Shown piece by piece: positions 17,587 through 27,019 of a stretch of DNA of 64,000 nucleotides. The stretch is from JAMXLG01 sp963765935. GTDB lineage: Bacteria; Vulcanimicrobiota; Vulcanimicrobiia; Vulcanimicrobiales; Vulcanimicrobiaceae. The notes beneath the pieces are model-generated. The model saw only the letters and a list, made by a program, of their open reading frames with translations, was not told the DNA's origin and did not search any database. The first letter of the stretch is position 1, and every line of letters begins with the position of its first letter. The stretch spans positions 868,001 to 932,000 of the forward strand of contig CAVXXX010000001.1 of assembly GCA_963765935.1 (NCBI GenBank), in the 5' to 3' direction. The position numbers and the translations under genes were made by a program.

Positions 17587-18295
17587 ATGAAGCACCTCAC
17601 AACACTCCTTGCTCTGCTCTTAGCCCTTGCCGTCCCTGCAGACGCTATTGCACAAACCCGCGTCATCAGCGATCTCTCGGAAGGCGCTCTACTGGGTGAA
17701 ATTCGCGACACCGCGCAATTACAACGCGACTTCTTCTCGCAACGCCCGCTGCTCGCGCAAGCAACGCGAGATCTGGGCCTCACGTCCGCGGACTTCAACG
17801 AAGTCGCGCTCGACGTTAGCCAGGGCCGCGCGCGATATGTCGAAATTCCGCGCAGACTCGACGGCATGGCCGGACAACATGACGGTACGGCATTTGCCGT
17901 CCACAATGTCGTGATTCCGTCTCACACCTACGGCTGGGAAGTCGATCTCGAACGGCCGTCCGGAGTCGTTCGCGTTTTTATGCCAAACCGTTGCGGCAAC
18001 ATCTCGTACTTGTTGATGCCGAAGCAACGCGCGCTTGCGGCTGCACCGCGTCAGGTAAGCGCACCCACCGTGGCCCCCGTCACCCTGGCTCCACCGCCCA
18101 CACCGGCGCTCGTGGAGCAGGTAACGCCCGCTCCGGTAGATGCCAACTGCTACTCCGGCTCCGTTACCGCCGGCGCATCACTTCGCGGTTCTTCCATGGC
18201 TCGCGCTCGGTCTAATCGGCGTAGCGCTCGCGCATGGCGCGCCGTCGATCGCGCTGCCGCCGCACCACCACTGCGGCTGTCCGCACCGCCCCTAA
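17587..18295 (+). CDS. Secreted protein of unknown function with an apparent frameshift
   Basis: From ATG 17587 the protein has a clear signal peptide (MKHLTTLLALLLALAVPADA), a mixed domain of about 130 residues, and a Pro/Ala/Thr linker. Near 18140 the reading frame stops looking like protein and would run antisense through ribonuclease J to 18612. Moving one base forward at that point gives a natural continuation of the Pro/Ala linker (PTATPAPLPP), a membrane helix FAVLPWLALGLIGVAL, and a His/Cys tail PHHHCGCPH ending at TAA 18293-18295. That end lies 11 bases from the convergent rnj stop. I infer a one-base extra residue in the sequence, a sequencing error, or a +1 frameshift. Family not recognised. 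Confidence 0.6.
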
Positions 18296-18306
18296 TGCAC
18301 GGCGCC

Positions 18307-20001
18307 TTAGACTTCCATGACGATCGGAATGACGACGGGACGTCGCTTCGTTCGCGCATGCACGGCGCGTGCGAGCGCACCGCGAATATGCTCCTTCACG
18401 GTGTTGACGTCACGCATACCCTCGACCGACACTTCGGCAATAGCGTTGCGCAATTCGCTGCGCAGTTCATCGAGCACCCCGTCCGACTCAGGGATATAGA
18501 ACACGCCTTTCGAAACGAGATCCGGCTCCCCGATCACGCGTGCTTCTTCCGCATCAATTGCGACGACCACGACCATGATGCCGTCGTTCGAGAGAGCTTT
18601 GCGATCGCGTAGCACCGCCTCACCGACGTCGCCGATACCCGTTCCATCGACGAGTACGTTGCCGCCGTACGTCTTGCCGATCTTGTCGCCGTACTCGCGC
18701 GTAAATTCGAGCACGTCTCCGTTTTCGACGACGAACACGTTTCCGGGCTCGACGCCCGTTTCAATCGCGAGCTTCCCATGCTGCACGAGCATCCGATATT
18801 CGCCGTGAACCGGCACGAAAAATTCCGGACGGACCAAGTTGAGCATGAGCAGCAACTCTTCTTGCGATGCGTGACCGGAGACATGCGAACGTCCGTCGGT
18901 CCCATGAATGACCGTTGCACCGAGCTTGCACAGATTATTGATCGTCTTATACACGCTCTTCTCGTTACCCGGAATCGGCGTCGCGCTGATGACGACCGTA
19001 TCGCCGGGAACGATTTTGAACTTCTTATGATCGCGCACCGACATTCGCGAGAGCCCGCTCATCGGTTCGCCTTGCGATCCCGTCGTGACGACACAGACCC
19101 GTTCGGGCGCATAACTGTCGACGTCTTCGATGCGAATCACGGTATCGGCCGGAATCTTCAAGTGGCCGAGTTCCGTCGAGAAGTGCACGACGTTCTGCAT
19201 CGACCGCCCGAGGAATGCGATCTTGCGGCCGAACCGTACGGCGTGATCGACGGCCTGCTGAATGCGTGGCACGTTCGATGCAAACGACGCAATCACGATG
19301 CGGCCTTTCGCGCGCTGGAAGATGCCGGTGAATGCTTCGCCGACGATCCGTTCCGAGAGCGTATGTCCCGGCCGCTCGGCGTTGGTTGAATCGGAGAGCA
19401 TCAGCAGTACGCCTTCGTCGCCGACGCGCGCGATTCGCGCGAAGTCTGCGGGTTTGTTGTCGATGGGCGTCTGGTCGAATTTAAAATCGCCGGTGTGAAA
19501 GACCGCGCCGACGGGCGTTCGTAGCGCAAGCGCACAAGCACCGGCAACCGAGTGATTGATGTGAATGAACTCGGTCTCGATCGAGCCGTAACGGACGCGA
19601 TCGCCGGGCTGAACCGTGACGAAATCGATCGTTGCGAATTTATGCTCGCGGGACTTCGCCTTGATCAGTGCGATCGAGAGCGGCGTGCCGACGACGGGCG
19701 TGTTGGGGAACTCTCGCAGAAAATAGGGAATGCCGCCGATGTGGTCTTCGTGGCCGTGCGTTACGAGTACGGCGCGCAACTTGTGCGCGCGCTCCCGGAC
19801 GTACGTAAAGTCGTTGATCACGACGTCAACGCCGAACATCTCGTCGTCGGGGAACATCAAGCCGCAATCGACCACGACGAGATCGTCGTTCGTTTCGACG
19901 ACCGTCATATTGCGGCCGATTTCGCCGCAGCCGCCCAGTGGAATGACGCGGGTGTACGGCTCCTGCGGAGGGGCCGGCACGATCAGAGTATCTAGGTTCA
20001 A
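18307..20001 (-). CDS. rnj: Ribonuclease J
   Basis: A metallo-beta-lactamase/beta-CASP ribonuclease. The metal motif VTHGHEDHIGG lies in the first domain and is followed by HTGDFKFD. The beta-CASP part has SDSTNAERPGHT and VTTGSQGEPMSGLSRM. Then come HVSGHASQEEL and a C-terminal oligomerisation domain. RNase J carries out 5'-3' exo- and endonucleolytic RNA turnover. The open frame reaches 20154, but that part has no good start; TTG at 20001 gives 564 residues, near the family norm. The Shine-Dalgarno there is weak, so the start is uncertain. Confidence 0.92.
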   Translation of the reverse strand: MNLDTLIVPAPPQEPYTRVIPLGGCGEIGRNMTVVETNDDLVVVDCGLMFPDDEMFGVDVVINDFTYVRERAHKLRAVLVTHGHEDHIGGIPYFLREFPNTPVVGTPLSIALIKAKSREHKFATIDFVTVQPGDRVRYGSIETEFIHINHSVAGACALALRTPVGAVFHTGDFKFDQTPIDNKPADFARIARVGDEGVLLMLSDSTNAERPGHTLSERIVGEAFTGIFQRAKGRIVIASFASNVPRIQQAVDHAVRFGRKIAFLGRSMQNVVHFSTELGHLKIPADTVIRIEDVDSYAPERVCVVTTGSQGEPMSGLSRMSVRDHKKFKIVPGDTVVISATPIPGNEKSVYKTINNLCKLGATVIHGTDGRSHVSGHASQEELLLMLNLVRPEFFVPVHGEYRMLVQHGKLAIETGVEPGNVFVVENGDVLEFTREYGDKIGKTYGGNVLVDGTGIGDVGEAVLRDRKALSNDGIMVVVVAIDAEEARVIGEPDLVSKGVFYIPESDGVLDELRSELRNAIAEVSVEGMRDVNTVKEHIRGALARAVHARTKRRPVVIPIVMEV

Positions 20002-20061
20002 AGATTTATCGCTTACTTTATACGAAGGCCGGACGGAGGTATTGGCGGTCCGGAGGACACC

Positions 20062-20394
20062 ATGTTCAACGGATACCCCGTATGCTCCGCGCTGACCTCG
20101 CTCGTGCTCCTGGCAAGCCTCGCCGTTGCGCCGGCGCCGCAGCCACGATCCCATGATTGCAGCGACATTCGTCGACTTTACTCGCCGCGTCTGTTACGCG
20201 AGTTGCGCGTTCGGCTCCTGATGGCCTATGCGGAGTCGCATGAACGCAGAGCCGCGGAGATCGCCGCCGCAATTCGTAACCATGCCTCGCTCTCACTACC
20301 AGTACAAAAGGACCAGCTTGAGATGGTTCCGCAAGAAAGTGACGACCCTAAGATGAAACATCTGCTTGCTTACGTCGCTATGAATTGTTTGTAG
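20062..20394 (+). CDS. Small secreted protein of unknown function
   Basis: A 110-residue protein with GGAGG five bases before the ATG and a signal peptide at about residues 1-25 (hydrophobic SALTSLVLLASLAVA, then APAPQ). The mature part is mostly helical and charged, with three cysteines overall. It diverges from rnj and precedes the Yip1 gene by 36 bases. Not recognised; the clear ribosome site and signal peptide argue that it is real. Confidence 0.6.
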   Translation: MFNGYPVCSALTSLVLLASLAVAPAPQPRSHDCSDIRRLYSPRLLRELRVRLLMAYAESHERRAAEIAAAIRNHASLSLPVQKDQLEMVPQESDDPKMKHLLAYVAMNCL

Positions 20395-20430
20395 CGATGC
20401 CGCGCGTGTTTGCGCGCCGAGAGGTGTGGT

Positions 20431-21156
20431 ATGGCTGTAGATTCTCAGGCACCGCAGGCAAATGGTCTAAAGACGGTGCTCGATACGATTCTTGCCCCGA
20501 AAGAGGGCTTCGAGTCGATTCGCGCGGTTCCGACGTGGGGCTGGGCTCTCGCGATCGCAATTCTTCTGGGCGCTATCAGTTCGTATCTGCTCGTTCCGGC
20601 GATTCAACACGCGATGGCGGTGGACTGGCCGGCAATGGCGGCACAGAATCCGCGGCTCGCGCAAATGACGCCGCAGGAGCAACAAGCGGCGCTTGCGATG
20701 AGCCAGAAAATCGCGGCGTTTGCATGGATCGTCGTAATCTTTGCCGTCCCGATTTACTGCTTCATCGAAGCGGTCATCATGTTGATCTTCGACAAGCTTG
20801 GGCGCGGAGACGGCTCGTTCGCGAAATATTTTGCGGCCGCGTGCAATATCGCGGTGCCGGTAGCGGGGATCGGTTCACTGGTTAATTCGGCCATCGTCAT
20901 TATTCGGGGTCCGGCCACCTTCACGAGCGTCCAGGCGGTACAAACCGCAGTTCCGTCGCTCGCGATGCTGGTGCCCGGAGTAACGGGTAAGCTCGGCGCA
21001 TTCCTGGCAACGTTCACACCGTTTACGATGTGGGCGACCGGTCTATCAATCGCGGCAATGGTGATCGTCGGACGCGTTCCGAAGTTGCAGGCATGGCTCG
21101 CCGGTATCGTGCTTTTCATTATCCCTTCGTTGATCGCCGTTTCTTTTGCCAAATAG
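20431..21156 (+). CDS. Yip1-domain membrane protein
   Basis: A 241-residue membrane protein with five or six helices (about 35-55, 90-120, 135-155, 165-185, 200-240). The N-terminal LDTILAPKEGFESIRAVPTWG is the typical opening of bacterial YIP1 proteins. The start at ATG 20431 has GAGAGG seven bases upstream. Bacterial YIP1 proteins have no settled function; they often sit beside ABC export genes. Here the gene ends 3 bases before the TolC-like gene and leads the export operon, so a helper role in the same export system is possible. Confidence 0.8.
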   Translation: MAVDSQAPQANGLKTVLDTILAPKEGFESIRAVPTWGWALAIAILLGAISSYLLVPAIQHAMAVDWPAMAAQNPRLAQMTPQEQQAALAMSQKIAAFAWIVVIFAVPIYCFIEAVIMLIFDKLGRGDGSFAKYFAAACNIAVPVAGIGSLVNSAIVIIRGPATFTSVQAVQTAVPSLAMLVPGVTGKLGAFLATFTPFTMWATGLSIAAMVIVGRVPKLQAWLAGIVLFIIPSLIAVSFAK

Positions 21157-21159
21157 CGG

Positions 21160-22545
21160 GTGCAGATGATTCGCCGTCACGCCTTCGGAGCGGCCCTTGT
21201 TGCAGCCGCCGCATTCCCGGCTGCCGCCTCCGCCGCTCCGATGACGCTCGCCGACGCCGTGTCTTATGCGCTCAATCACAACGCGACCGTCGCTCAGAAA
21301 GTCGCCGTGCTTGCGCAGGCAGAGCATTCGACCGCGCAGGCGCGCTACAACGCATTTCCTCCGGTGAGCGGCACGCTTTCGAATTACTCGAGTAAAAGCG
21401 CAAATTACGAAGGCGCCTTCGGGTTCGTCGGCGGCAAGCAGCAAAATGTCTATAGCCAGAACACCGCGCAGATTGGAACGACGTACACGCTAACCACAGG
21501 CGGCCTCGCATTTATTCAGCTCGCCTCGGCGCGCGCAAGCGAAGCGCAGGCGCGCGAGGACCTTGGCAACACGGAAGATTCGATCGCAAGTAGCGTTGCC
21601 GCCGCGTATTACACCGTCGTTCAGAATGAAGCGATCGTCGTGGTTGACGAGTCGGATCTGCATTACCAGAACGTGCTCGTCGACGTTGCTAAGGCGAAGG
21701 AACGAGCAGGTGTTGTAGCGGGCGTGGACGTGCTCAAAGCGCAAGTCCAACAGGCGAAGAGCGGCTCGAACCTTGTCGGCGCGCGTGCCGACGTCGATAA
21801 CGCACGCGAACAACTCGCGCACGCGATCGGCGCTCCGCTATCGCAAGACTTCGTTTTCCCGAAGACCATCGCAACGCCGGCGTTGCCCAAAGGCACTGTC
21901 GACGCCCTCGAAGCAATCGCGGTCCGCTCGCGCCCCGACCTCAACGCGGCGCGCGAGTCCCTCGTTGCCGCGCAATCGACCCGCAAGGGATGGAGCCGCG
22001 AACTCTTCCCGACCGTGCAGCTGACCGCCGGACTCGGCAACCAATTCGCGCCAACCACAGCGGGCGAAGTCGTCGGTGTAAATCCCGACGGAACGCCGAT
22101 CGTCGTTCCTCGCGGTATGCCGGGATTCTGGACGCTGACCGCGCAGAGCACCTTCACCTTTCCATTCATGGATTACGGCCAGCGCCGCAGCGAACGCGCC
22201 ATGGACGACGCACAGGTTGCATCGGCGGAAACGAACGTCGAACAGGTGGAGACGCAAGTAGAACTCGACGTGCGCCAGAATTATCGAGGAGCGAAGACCG
22301 CGCTCGCACAGATGGACTACGCACAAGATGAGTCGCGATTGGGAACCGAATCGGCGCGGATCGCGCAGCTGCAGTACCAGCGCGGCCTTATTGGTCTCGC
22401 GGATGTCATTCAGACTCAGCAGCAGTCGGTCGTCGCGCAATCCGACTTGGTCAATGCCCGCGTCGCCTACGTGAACTCCATCGTCAAACTTCGCGTCTCG
22501 CTCGGCATCTACGATGCACGCAGCGCCGTCGCCGACCTGCAGTAA
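21160..22545 (+). CDS. TolC-family outer-membrane efflux protein
   Basis: A 461-residue protein with a signal peptide (about residues 1-26, ending AASAAP) and two long helical OEP repeats. The first opens TLADAVSYALNHN, the classical start of TolC-type domains; the C-terminal repeat has LQYQRGLIGLADVIQTQQ. It forms the outer-membrane channel of tripartite exporters. GTG 21160 or ATG 21166 could start it. The adaptor gene follows after 12 bases. Presence of this protein is the strongest sign that the organism has an outer membrane. Confidence 0.9.
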   Translation: MQMIRRHAFGAALVAAAAFPAAASAAPMTLADAVSYALNHNATVAQKVAVLAQAEHSTAQARYNAFPPVSGTLSNYSSKSANYEGAFGFVGGKQQNVYSQNTAQIGTTYTLTTGGLAFIQLASARASEAQAREDLGNTEDSIASSVAAAYYTVVQNEAIVVVDESDLHYQNVLVDVAKAKERAGVVAGVDVLKAQVQQAKSGSNLVGARADVDNAREQLAHAIGAPLSQDFVFPKTIATPALPKGTVDALEAIAVRSRPDLNAARESLVAAQSTRKGWSRELFPTVQLTAGLGNQFAPTTAGEVVGVNPDGTPIVVPRGMPGFWTLTAQSTFTFPFMDYGQRRSERAMDDAQVASAETNVEQVETQVELDVRQNYRGAKTALAQMDYAQDESRLGTESARIAQLQYQRGLIGLADVIQTQQQSVVAQSDLVNARVAYVNSIVKLRVSLGIYDARSAVADLQ

Positions 22546-22557
22546 CGGAGCACCTGA

Positions 22558-23856
22558 ATGAAGCGCACTCGCAATCTCATCATCGTCTTGGCCGCTCTTG
22601 CCGCTGTGATCGTTCTTGCCTTGGTCGGCTCGCATCGAAGCAACGATTCGGCGACGAAGGTGAAGGTGCAAAAGATCAGCTATGCGCCATTCACCGTGAA
22701 GCTTCCCGAAAACGGCGTCGTGCAGCGGCCGACGACGGTTACCGTGCCGACCCTTATCGCCGGCAACATCTCAGCGATCTACGTGAAAGCCGGCGACCGC
22801 GTGAGCGCCGGTCAATTACTTGCGACGATCGATAATCCGACGCTGCAATACAACGCAGCCGGAGCCGCCGCGGACTATTCCAACTCGGTGGCCAACGTTT
22901 CGACCGCGCAAATCGACGAACGCAACGCGCGCGTGCAGTACGAGGGACAAGTCGAGACGCAGCGCTCGGCCCTCGCCGAAGCACGCCGCATTTATAGTGC
23001 GGACGTTGCACTTTTAAACCAGCGCGCGATCGCGCGTACGACGGTTGATGCCGACAAAGCAAAGCTCGATCAAGCGCAAGTGGCGTACGAACAGGCTCTC
23101 CAGCAACTCAAGCTCGGAGCCGTGTCCGGCTATGGCATCAATAGCGTTCAGGCAGCCCAAGCAGCGGCAGAAAAAGCAAAGATTCTGAATTCGCAGAATC
23201 AGCAGCAGGTCGCCTTTACTCGAATCACAGCTCCGTTTTCCGGCGTTGTGCAGACCGTTGCGGCACAACCGAACGACCCGTTACGGTCGCTCGATCCGGG
23301 CGATCCCGTGACGCAGGGACAAGCGCTTTTCACCCTCGCCTCCGGCGAAGGCTTCATCGTGAAAGCGCAAGTCGACGAACAGGATATCATCAACGTGCAG
23401 GTTGGACAGCCCGCGAACATCACCGGACAGGATTTCCCGGGACATACGATCGTGGGCCGCGTTGCCTCTATTGCACCGGTCGCGCAAAAGTCGACCGATG
23501 CATCGAGTACGGCGAAGCAGGTCCTCACGACGATCGCACTCGATTCGTCGCCCGGATTTCTGCGTGACGGCATGACGGCCGATATTGATATTCTGACGAC
23601 CGACATTCCGCGAGCGCTAGCCGTGCCCAATGGTGCGATCGGTAGAGACGGCAAAACACCGTACGTCTTCATCGTGCAAAATGGGGTCGCCAAGAAACGA
23701 ACCGTACGTCTGGGGCAAGCAAACGATAGCGTAACGATCGTGAAAACCGGCCTCGTGCCGGGCGATGTTGTCGTTGCAGCGCTTCCCAGCCCCGCGCTCA
23801 AGGACGGAGCCAAGGTAACGCCGATGCCGTCGGCATCACCAAGCGCATCGCCGTGA
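22558..23856 (+). CDS. HlyD/MacA-type periplasmic adaptor
   Basis: A 432-residue protein with an N-terminal membrane anchor (about 7-24), a biotinyl-lipoyl half-motif at about 60-90 (GNISAIYVKAGDRVSAGQLL), and a helical hairpin at about 95-210 rich in Gln/Ala. The second lipoyl half (FTRITAPFSGVVQTV) and beta-barrel and membrane-proximal domains follow. It bridges the inner-membrane pump and TolC. A GGAG ribosome site precedes it. The end overlaps the first permease gene by 4 bases (GTGA), showing one operon. Confidence 0.9.
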   Translation: MKRTRNLIIVLAALAAVIVLALVGSHRSNDSATKVKVQKISYAPFTVKLPENGVVQRPTTVTVPTLIAGNISAIYVKAGDRVSAGQLLATIDNPTLQYNAAGAAADYSNSVANVSTAQIDERNARVQYEGQVETQRSALAEARRIYSADVALLNQRAIARTTVDADKAKLDQAQVAYEQALQQLKLGAVSGYGINSVQAAQAAAEKAKILNSQNQQQVAFTRITAPFSGVVQTVAAQPNDPLRSLDPGDPVTQGQALFTLASGEGFIVKAQVDEQDIINVQVGQPANITGQDFPGHTIVGRVASIAPVAQKSTDASSTAKQVLTTIALDSSPGFLRDGMTADIDILTTDIPRALAVPNGAIGRDGKTPYVFIVQNGVAKKRTVRLGQANDSVTIVKTGLVPGDVVVAALPSPALKDGAKVTPMPSASPSASP

Positions 23857-25046
23857 CGCGAATCGTCGCGTATCTTAGCGAAGCGCTAGCCTCTCTCTGG
23901 CGCAACAAGGTGCGTTCCGCGCTCACCATGCTCGGCATGATCATCGGAACGTCGTCGATCATCGCCGTGTTCGGTCTGAGCAAAGCAGCGACGAGCGGAA
24001 TTGAAGGTACGCTCAATTCGTTCGGCACGATTCCCATCACCGTCCAAGTCGACACGTCGCAAGACTATCCGGACCGCGCTCAGATCCGCTACAGCGATGC
24101 CGCGCGCGTTGCTGCCGATCTCGGCGACCGCGTTCATGAAGTGCAGCCCAGCTGGACGCGTACGTGGAAAGTATCGTACGGAACGACGAGCGACTACTAC
24201 ACCGTTGGAACGGCCGGCACGTTTCAGGACGATTCGCTGCAGATGAGCCAAGGCCGGAAGATCAACGCGCAAGATGTCATCTCAGCAGCGCGCGTCGTCG
24301 CCGTCTCCCAGACGGTCGCGGATAAATTCTTTCCCGACGGCAACGCCGTCGGGCACGTGTTGACAATGAATGGGGGGCGCTATCTTCTGGTCGGCGTGTA
24401 TGCACCCATCAAATCGCCGTTACTCACCTCGCTCGGCGGCGCAGATTTTATTGCGATCCCGTACACGACGTTTTATCGTGCCGTGAACTTGCCGCCGGAC
24501 GATCTCTCGATCTATCCGATGCCCGGCGTCAATGCCGACGCGCTCCGTGAACAAATCACGCAAACGCTGCAGCACCTGCACGGTCCGCAGGCGCAATACG
24601 AAATCATCGACGGCGCCGGAGCGCTCAAGACGTTTGATAACGTGTTGAATATCGCGGGCACGGGGCTCGCTGCCATCGGGACGGTCGCGCTGATCGTTGC
24701 CGGAATCGGCATCATGAACATCATGCTGGTAACGGTTACGGAACGAACGCGCGAGATCGGCTTGCGCAAATCTATCGGGGCGAGCCGAGCCGATATCATG
24801 CTGCAGTTTTTGATGGAATCGATCGTGCTCGCTGTGCTGGGAGGCGGCAGCGGAATGGCTCTCGGCTTGCTCTTTACAATCGGCGGTGCAGAGCTGCTGA
24901 GCAAACAACTTGGCGACCTGGTCATTCCGTACGTGCTGGTCGTGTCGATTGCGCTGAGTTTTTCAATCGCCGTTGGTATGATTTTCGGCATCTATCCTGC
25001 GTTTCGTGCCGCGACATTGGATCCGATCGAGGCGCTGCGCTCGTGA
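23853..25046 (+). CDS. MacB-type ABC permease, first copy
   Basis: A 397-residue membrane protein with the MacB/FtsX layout: one helix at about 20-42 preceded by SLWRNKVRSALTMLGMIIG, a large periplasmic domain (about 45-270), and three helices in the C-terminal FtsX domain. The coupling-helix pattern TERTREIGLRKSIGA and the closing YPAFRAATLDPIEALRS are standard. MacB-type proteins drive export mechanically rather than by passage through the membrane. The ATPase is a separate gene downstream. Starts at GTG overlapping the adaptor stop. Confidence 0.9.
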   Translation: MTRIVAYLSEALASLWRNKVRSALTMLGMIIGTSSIIAVFGLSKAATSGIEGTLNSFGTIPITVQVDTSQDYPDRAQIRYSDAARVAADLGDRVHEVQPSWTRTWKVSYGTTSDYYTVGTAGTFQDDSLQMSQGRKINAQDVISAARVVAVSQTVADKFFPDGNAVGHVLTMNGGRYLLVGVYAPIKSPLLTSLGGADFIAIPYTTFYRAVNLPPDDLSIYPMPGVNADALREQITQTLQHLHGPQAQYEIIDGAGALKTFDNVLNIAGTGLAAIGTVALIVAGIGIMNIMLVTVTERTREIGLRKSIGASRADIMLQFLMESIVLAVLGGGSGMALGLLFTIGGAELLSKQLGDLVIPYVLVVSIALSFSIAVGMIFGIYPAFRAATLDPIEALRS

Positions 25047-26242
25047 TGTATTTCGAAGAAGCGCTTCGCGTGCTCCTCGCGAATCCCGTTCGCACGTTCC
25101 TGACGATCATCGGCCTCATTATCGGCGTCGGCGCCGTTATCAGCATCGAAGTTCTCGGCCACAGCATGGCAGGTTCGATCAGCGAAACATTGGGCGCGCT
25201 CGCCGATAATTCGTTCATCATCTTCCCTGGAACCGAACAAGGCGACTTTCAAAAAGCTGTCATCCATCTCTCGGATCTCGATGCGATCAAGAGCACCGTT
25301 CCAAATGTGGATCTAGCGATACCGGTTGGCGGCACAACGGAGCTCGTGCGGTACGGACATAACCTTGGCCGATTTTTTCTCTCGGCCGATGCAAATCCGC
25401 CCTTTGCAAACGTGCCGATCGCATTCGGACGCCGCATCGATGACGACGATATCGCAAATGCAATCGACGTTACGGTCATTAGCTGGAAAGCCTACAACCG
25501 GCTCTTCCCCAACGGCGGCGACCCGACGGGCACGAGCGTCTATGCCGGAACGCACCGCTACCTCGTGGTCGGCGTGCGCGCAGAGCCGCGGCAAGGGGCC
25601 TTGAATGTAAGCTTCGGCGGCGATGTCTCCATCCCGTACACGACGTACATACGCGAGTTCGTCCACGGCGACCGGATTTTCGCGGCGCGCTTCACCGTGA
25701 AAGACGTTTCGACGCTTCCGGGAACGGAAACCGCCGTCATCCAAAAGATCCGCGCGCTTCGGCAAGTCGGACCGAACGTGCGCTATCAGTCGTTCGACAA
25801 AGCGAGTTTCACGCAAGGCATCAATAGTGTGTTTACCGGCATAACGATCGTAGTTGGGCTCATCGGCGCAGTATCTCTGCTCGTCGCGGGTATCGGCGTG
25901 ATGAATATCATGCTCGTTTCGATTACCGAGCGCACGAAAGAGATCGGCACCCGCAAGGCGATCGGTGCGCGACGCGGACAGATTCTCGCGCAGTTCTTCA
26001 TCGAATCCGCACTGCTGAGCGGCATCGGCTGCTTCATCGGCATGGCGATCGGCCTCGGTATCGGCGGTTTCGTCAACTCGTTTTTCATCGTAAAACTCAC
26101 CGGATATACCGCGACGCTTCCGTACGCGCAAGCAGTCGGAATTACGGTGGCATTCGCGGCATTCGTCACGCTCGTTTTCGGTACGTATCCGGCGTTTCGC
26201 GCCGCCGCGCTCGACCCTATTGAGGCACTGCGCTATGAATAA
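25043..26242 (+). CDS. MacB-type ABC permease, second copy
   Basis: A 399-residue paralogue of the preceding permease, overlapping it by 4 bases. It shows the same layout: LLANPVRTFLTIIGLIIG, a periplasmic domain of about 200 residues, and a C-terminal FtsX domain with SITERTKEIGTRKAIGA and TYPAFRAAALDPIEALRYE. Two different permeases in one operon with one ATPase suggest a heterodimeric pump, rather than the homodimer of Escherichia coli MacB. GTG 25043 or ATG 25046 could start it. Confidence 0.9.
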   Translation: MMYFEEALRVLLANPVRTFLTIIGLIIGVGAVISIEVLGHSMAGSISETLGALADNSFIIFPGTEQGDFQKAVIHLSDLDAIKSTVPNVDLAIPVGGTTELVRYGHNLGRFFLSADANPPFANVPIAFGRRIDDDDIANAIDVTVISWKAYNRLFPNGGDPTGTSVYAGTHRYLVVGVRAEPRQGALNVSFGGDVSIPYTTYIREFVHGDRIFAARFTVKDVSTLPGTETAVIQKIRALRQVGPNVRYQSFDKASFTQGINSVFTGITIVVGLIGAVSLLVAGIGVMNIMLVSITERTKEIGTRKAIGARRGQILAQFFIESALLSGIGCFIGMAIGLGIGGFVNSFFIVKLTGYTATLPYAQAVGITVAFAAFVTLVFGTYPAFRAAALDPIEALRYE

Positions 26243-26945
26243 CGGCAATCCGCATCCCGCGATCGTCCTGCGCGGCATTACGAAGACCTATACCGGCGCG
26301 CTGGAAGTTCCGGTACTGCACGGCATCGACCTCACCGTGCAGCGCGGCGAATACGTCGCGATCATGGGACCGTCGGGCTCGGGCAAGTCGACGTTGATGA
26401 ATATTATCGGCTGTCTCGACCGGCCCACGAGCGGTACGTACATTCTCGACGGCGAGGACGTCTCGCATCTCGACGACAACGCACTTGCAGAAATTCGTTT
26501 GAAGAAACTTGGTTTCGTCTTCCAAGGGTTTAATTTGCTCGCGCGAACGGACGCGGCGAAAAACGTGGCGCTTCCGTTGTTCTACGCCGGCGTCACCGCG
26601 CGCGAACGGCAACGCCGCGCGATGGCGGTCCTCGATGAAGTCGGCTTGAGCGATCGCGCGAATCACAAGCCGAATGAACTCTCGGGCGGCCAACAGCAGC
26701 GCGTCGCCATCGCGCGGGCGCTCATCAACGACCCGGCCGTGCTGCTCGCCGATGAGCCGACCGGAAACCTCGACACGAAAACGAGCGCCGATATTCTGGC
26801 GCTTTTCGGCAAGTTGCACGAGGGCGGCCGGACTATCCTGATGGTCACTCACGACGAAGCGGTAGCACGCCACGCCCGCCGCATCATCCGCCTTCTGGAC
26901 GGGCTGATCGTGGCAGACGAACCGTCGTCTCTAACCGTCCCTTAA
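26235..26945 (+). CDS. ABC transporter ATPase (MacB/LolD type)
   Basis: A 236-residue ATPase. Walker A is GPSGSGKST (about 45-53), the Q-loop is in FVFQGFNLL, the signature is LSGGQQQRVAIARAL, Walker B is VLLADEPTGNLD, and the switch His is in MVTHD. The ADEPTGNLD and NIIGCLDRPTSG segments are typical of the LolD/MacB/FtsE class. Start at ATG 26235 overlaps the second permease by 8 bases. It powers the export system encoded upstream. Confidence 0.93.
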   Translation: MNNGNPHPAIVLRGITKTYTGALEVPVLHGIDLTVQRGEYVAIMGPSGSGKSTLMNIIGCLDRPTSGTYILDGEDVSHLDDNALAEIRLKKLGFVFQGFNLLARTDAAKNVALPLFYAGVTARERQRRAMAVLDEVGLSDRANHKPNELSGGQQQRVAIARALINDPAVLLADEPTGNLDTKTSADILALFGKLHEGGRTILMVTHDEAVARHARRIIRLLDGLIVADEPSSLTVP

Positions 26946-27019
26946 GGAAGCCGCCGTAACCCTAGGGCCGGGAAAGCGGTAGCGGGTACTATAAATGAAC
27001 CAAAGCGCAAATTAGGAGA

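Noticed and set aside
18296..18612. C-terminal 105 residues of the secreted protein in its first frame
   Set aside because: Antisense to the C-terminal part of ribonuclease J and unlike a protein; the other frame gives a natural end at 18295.
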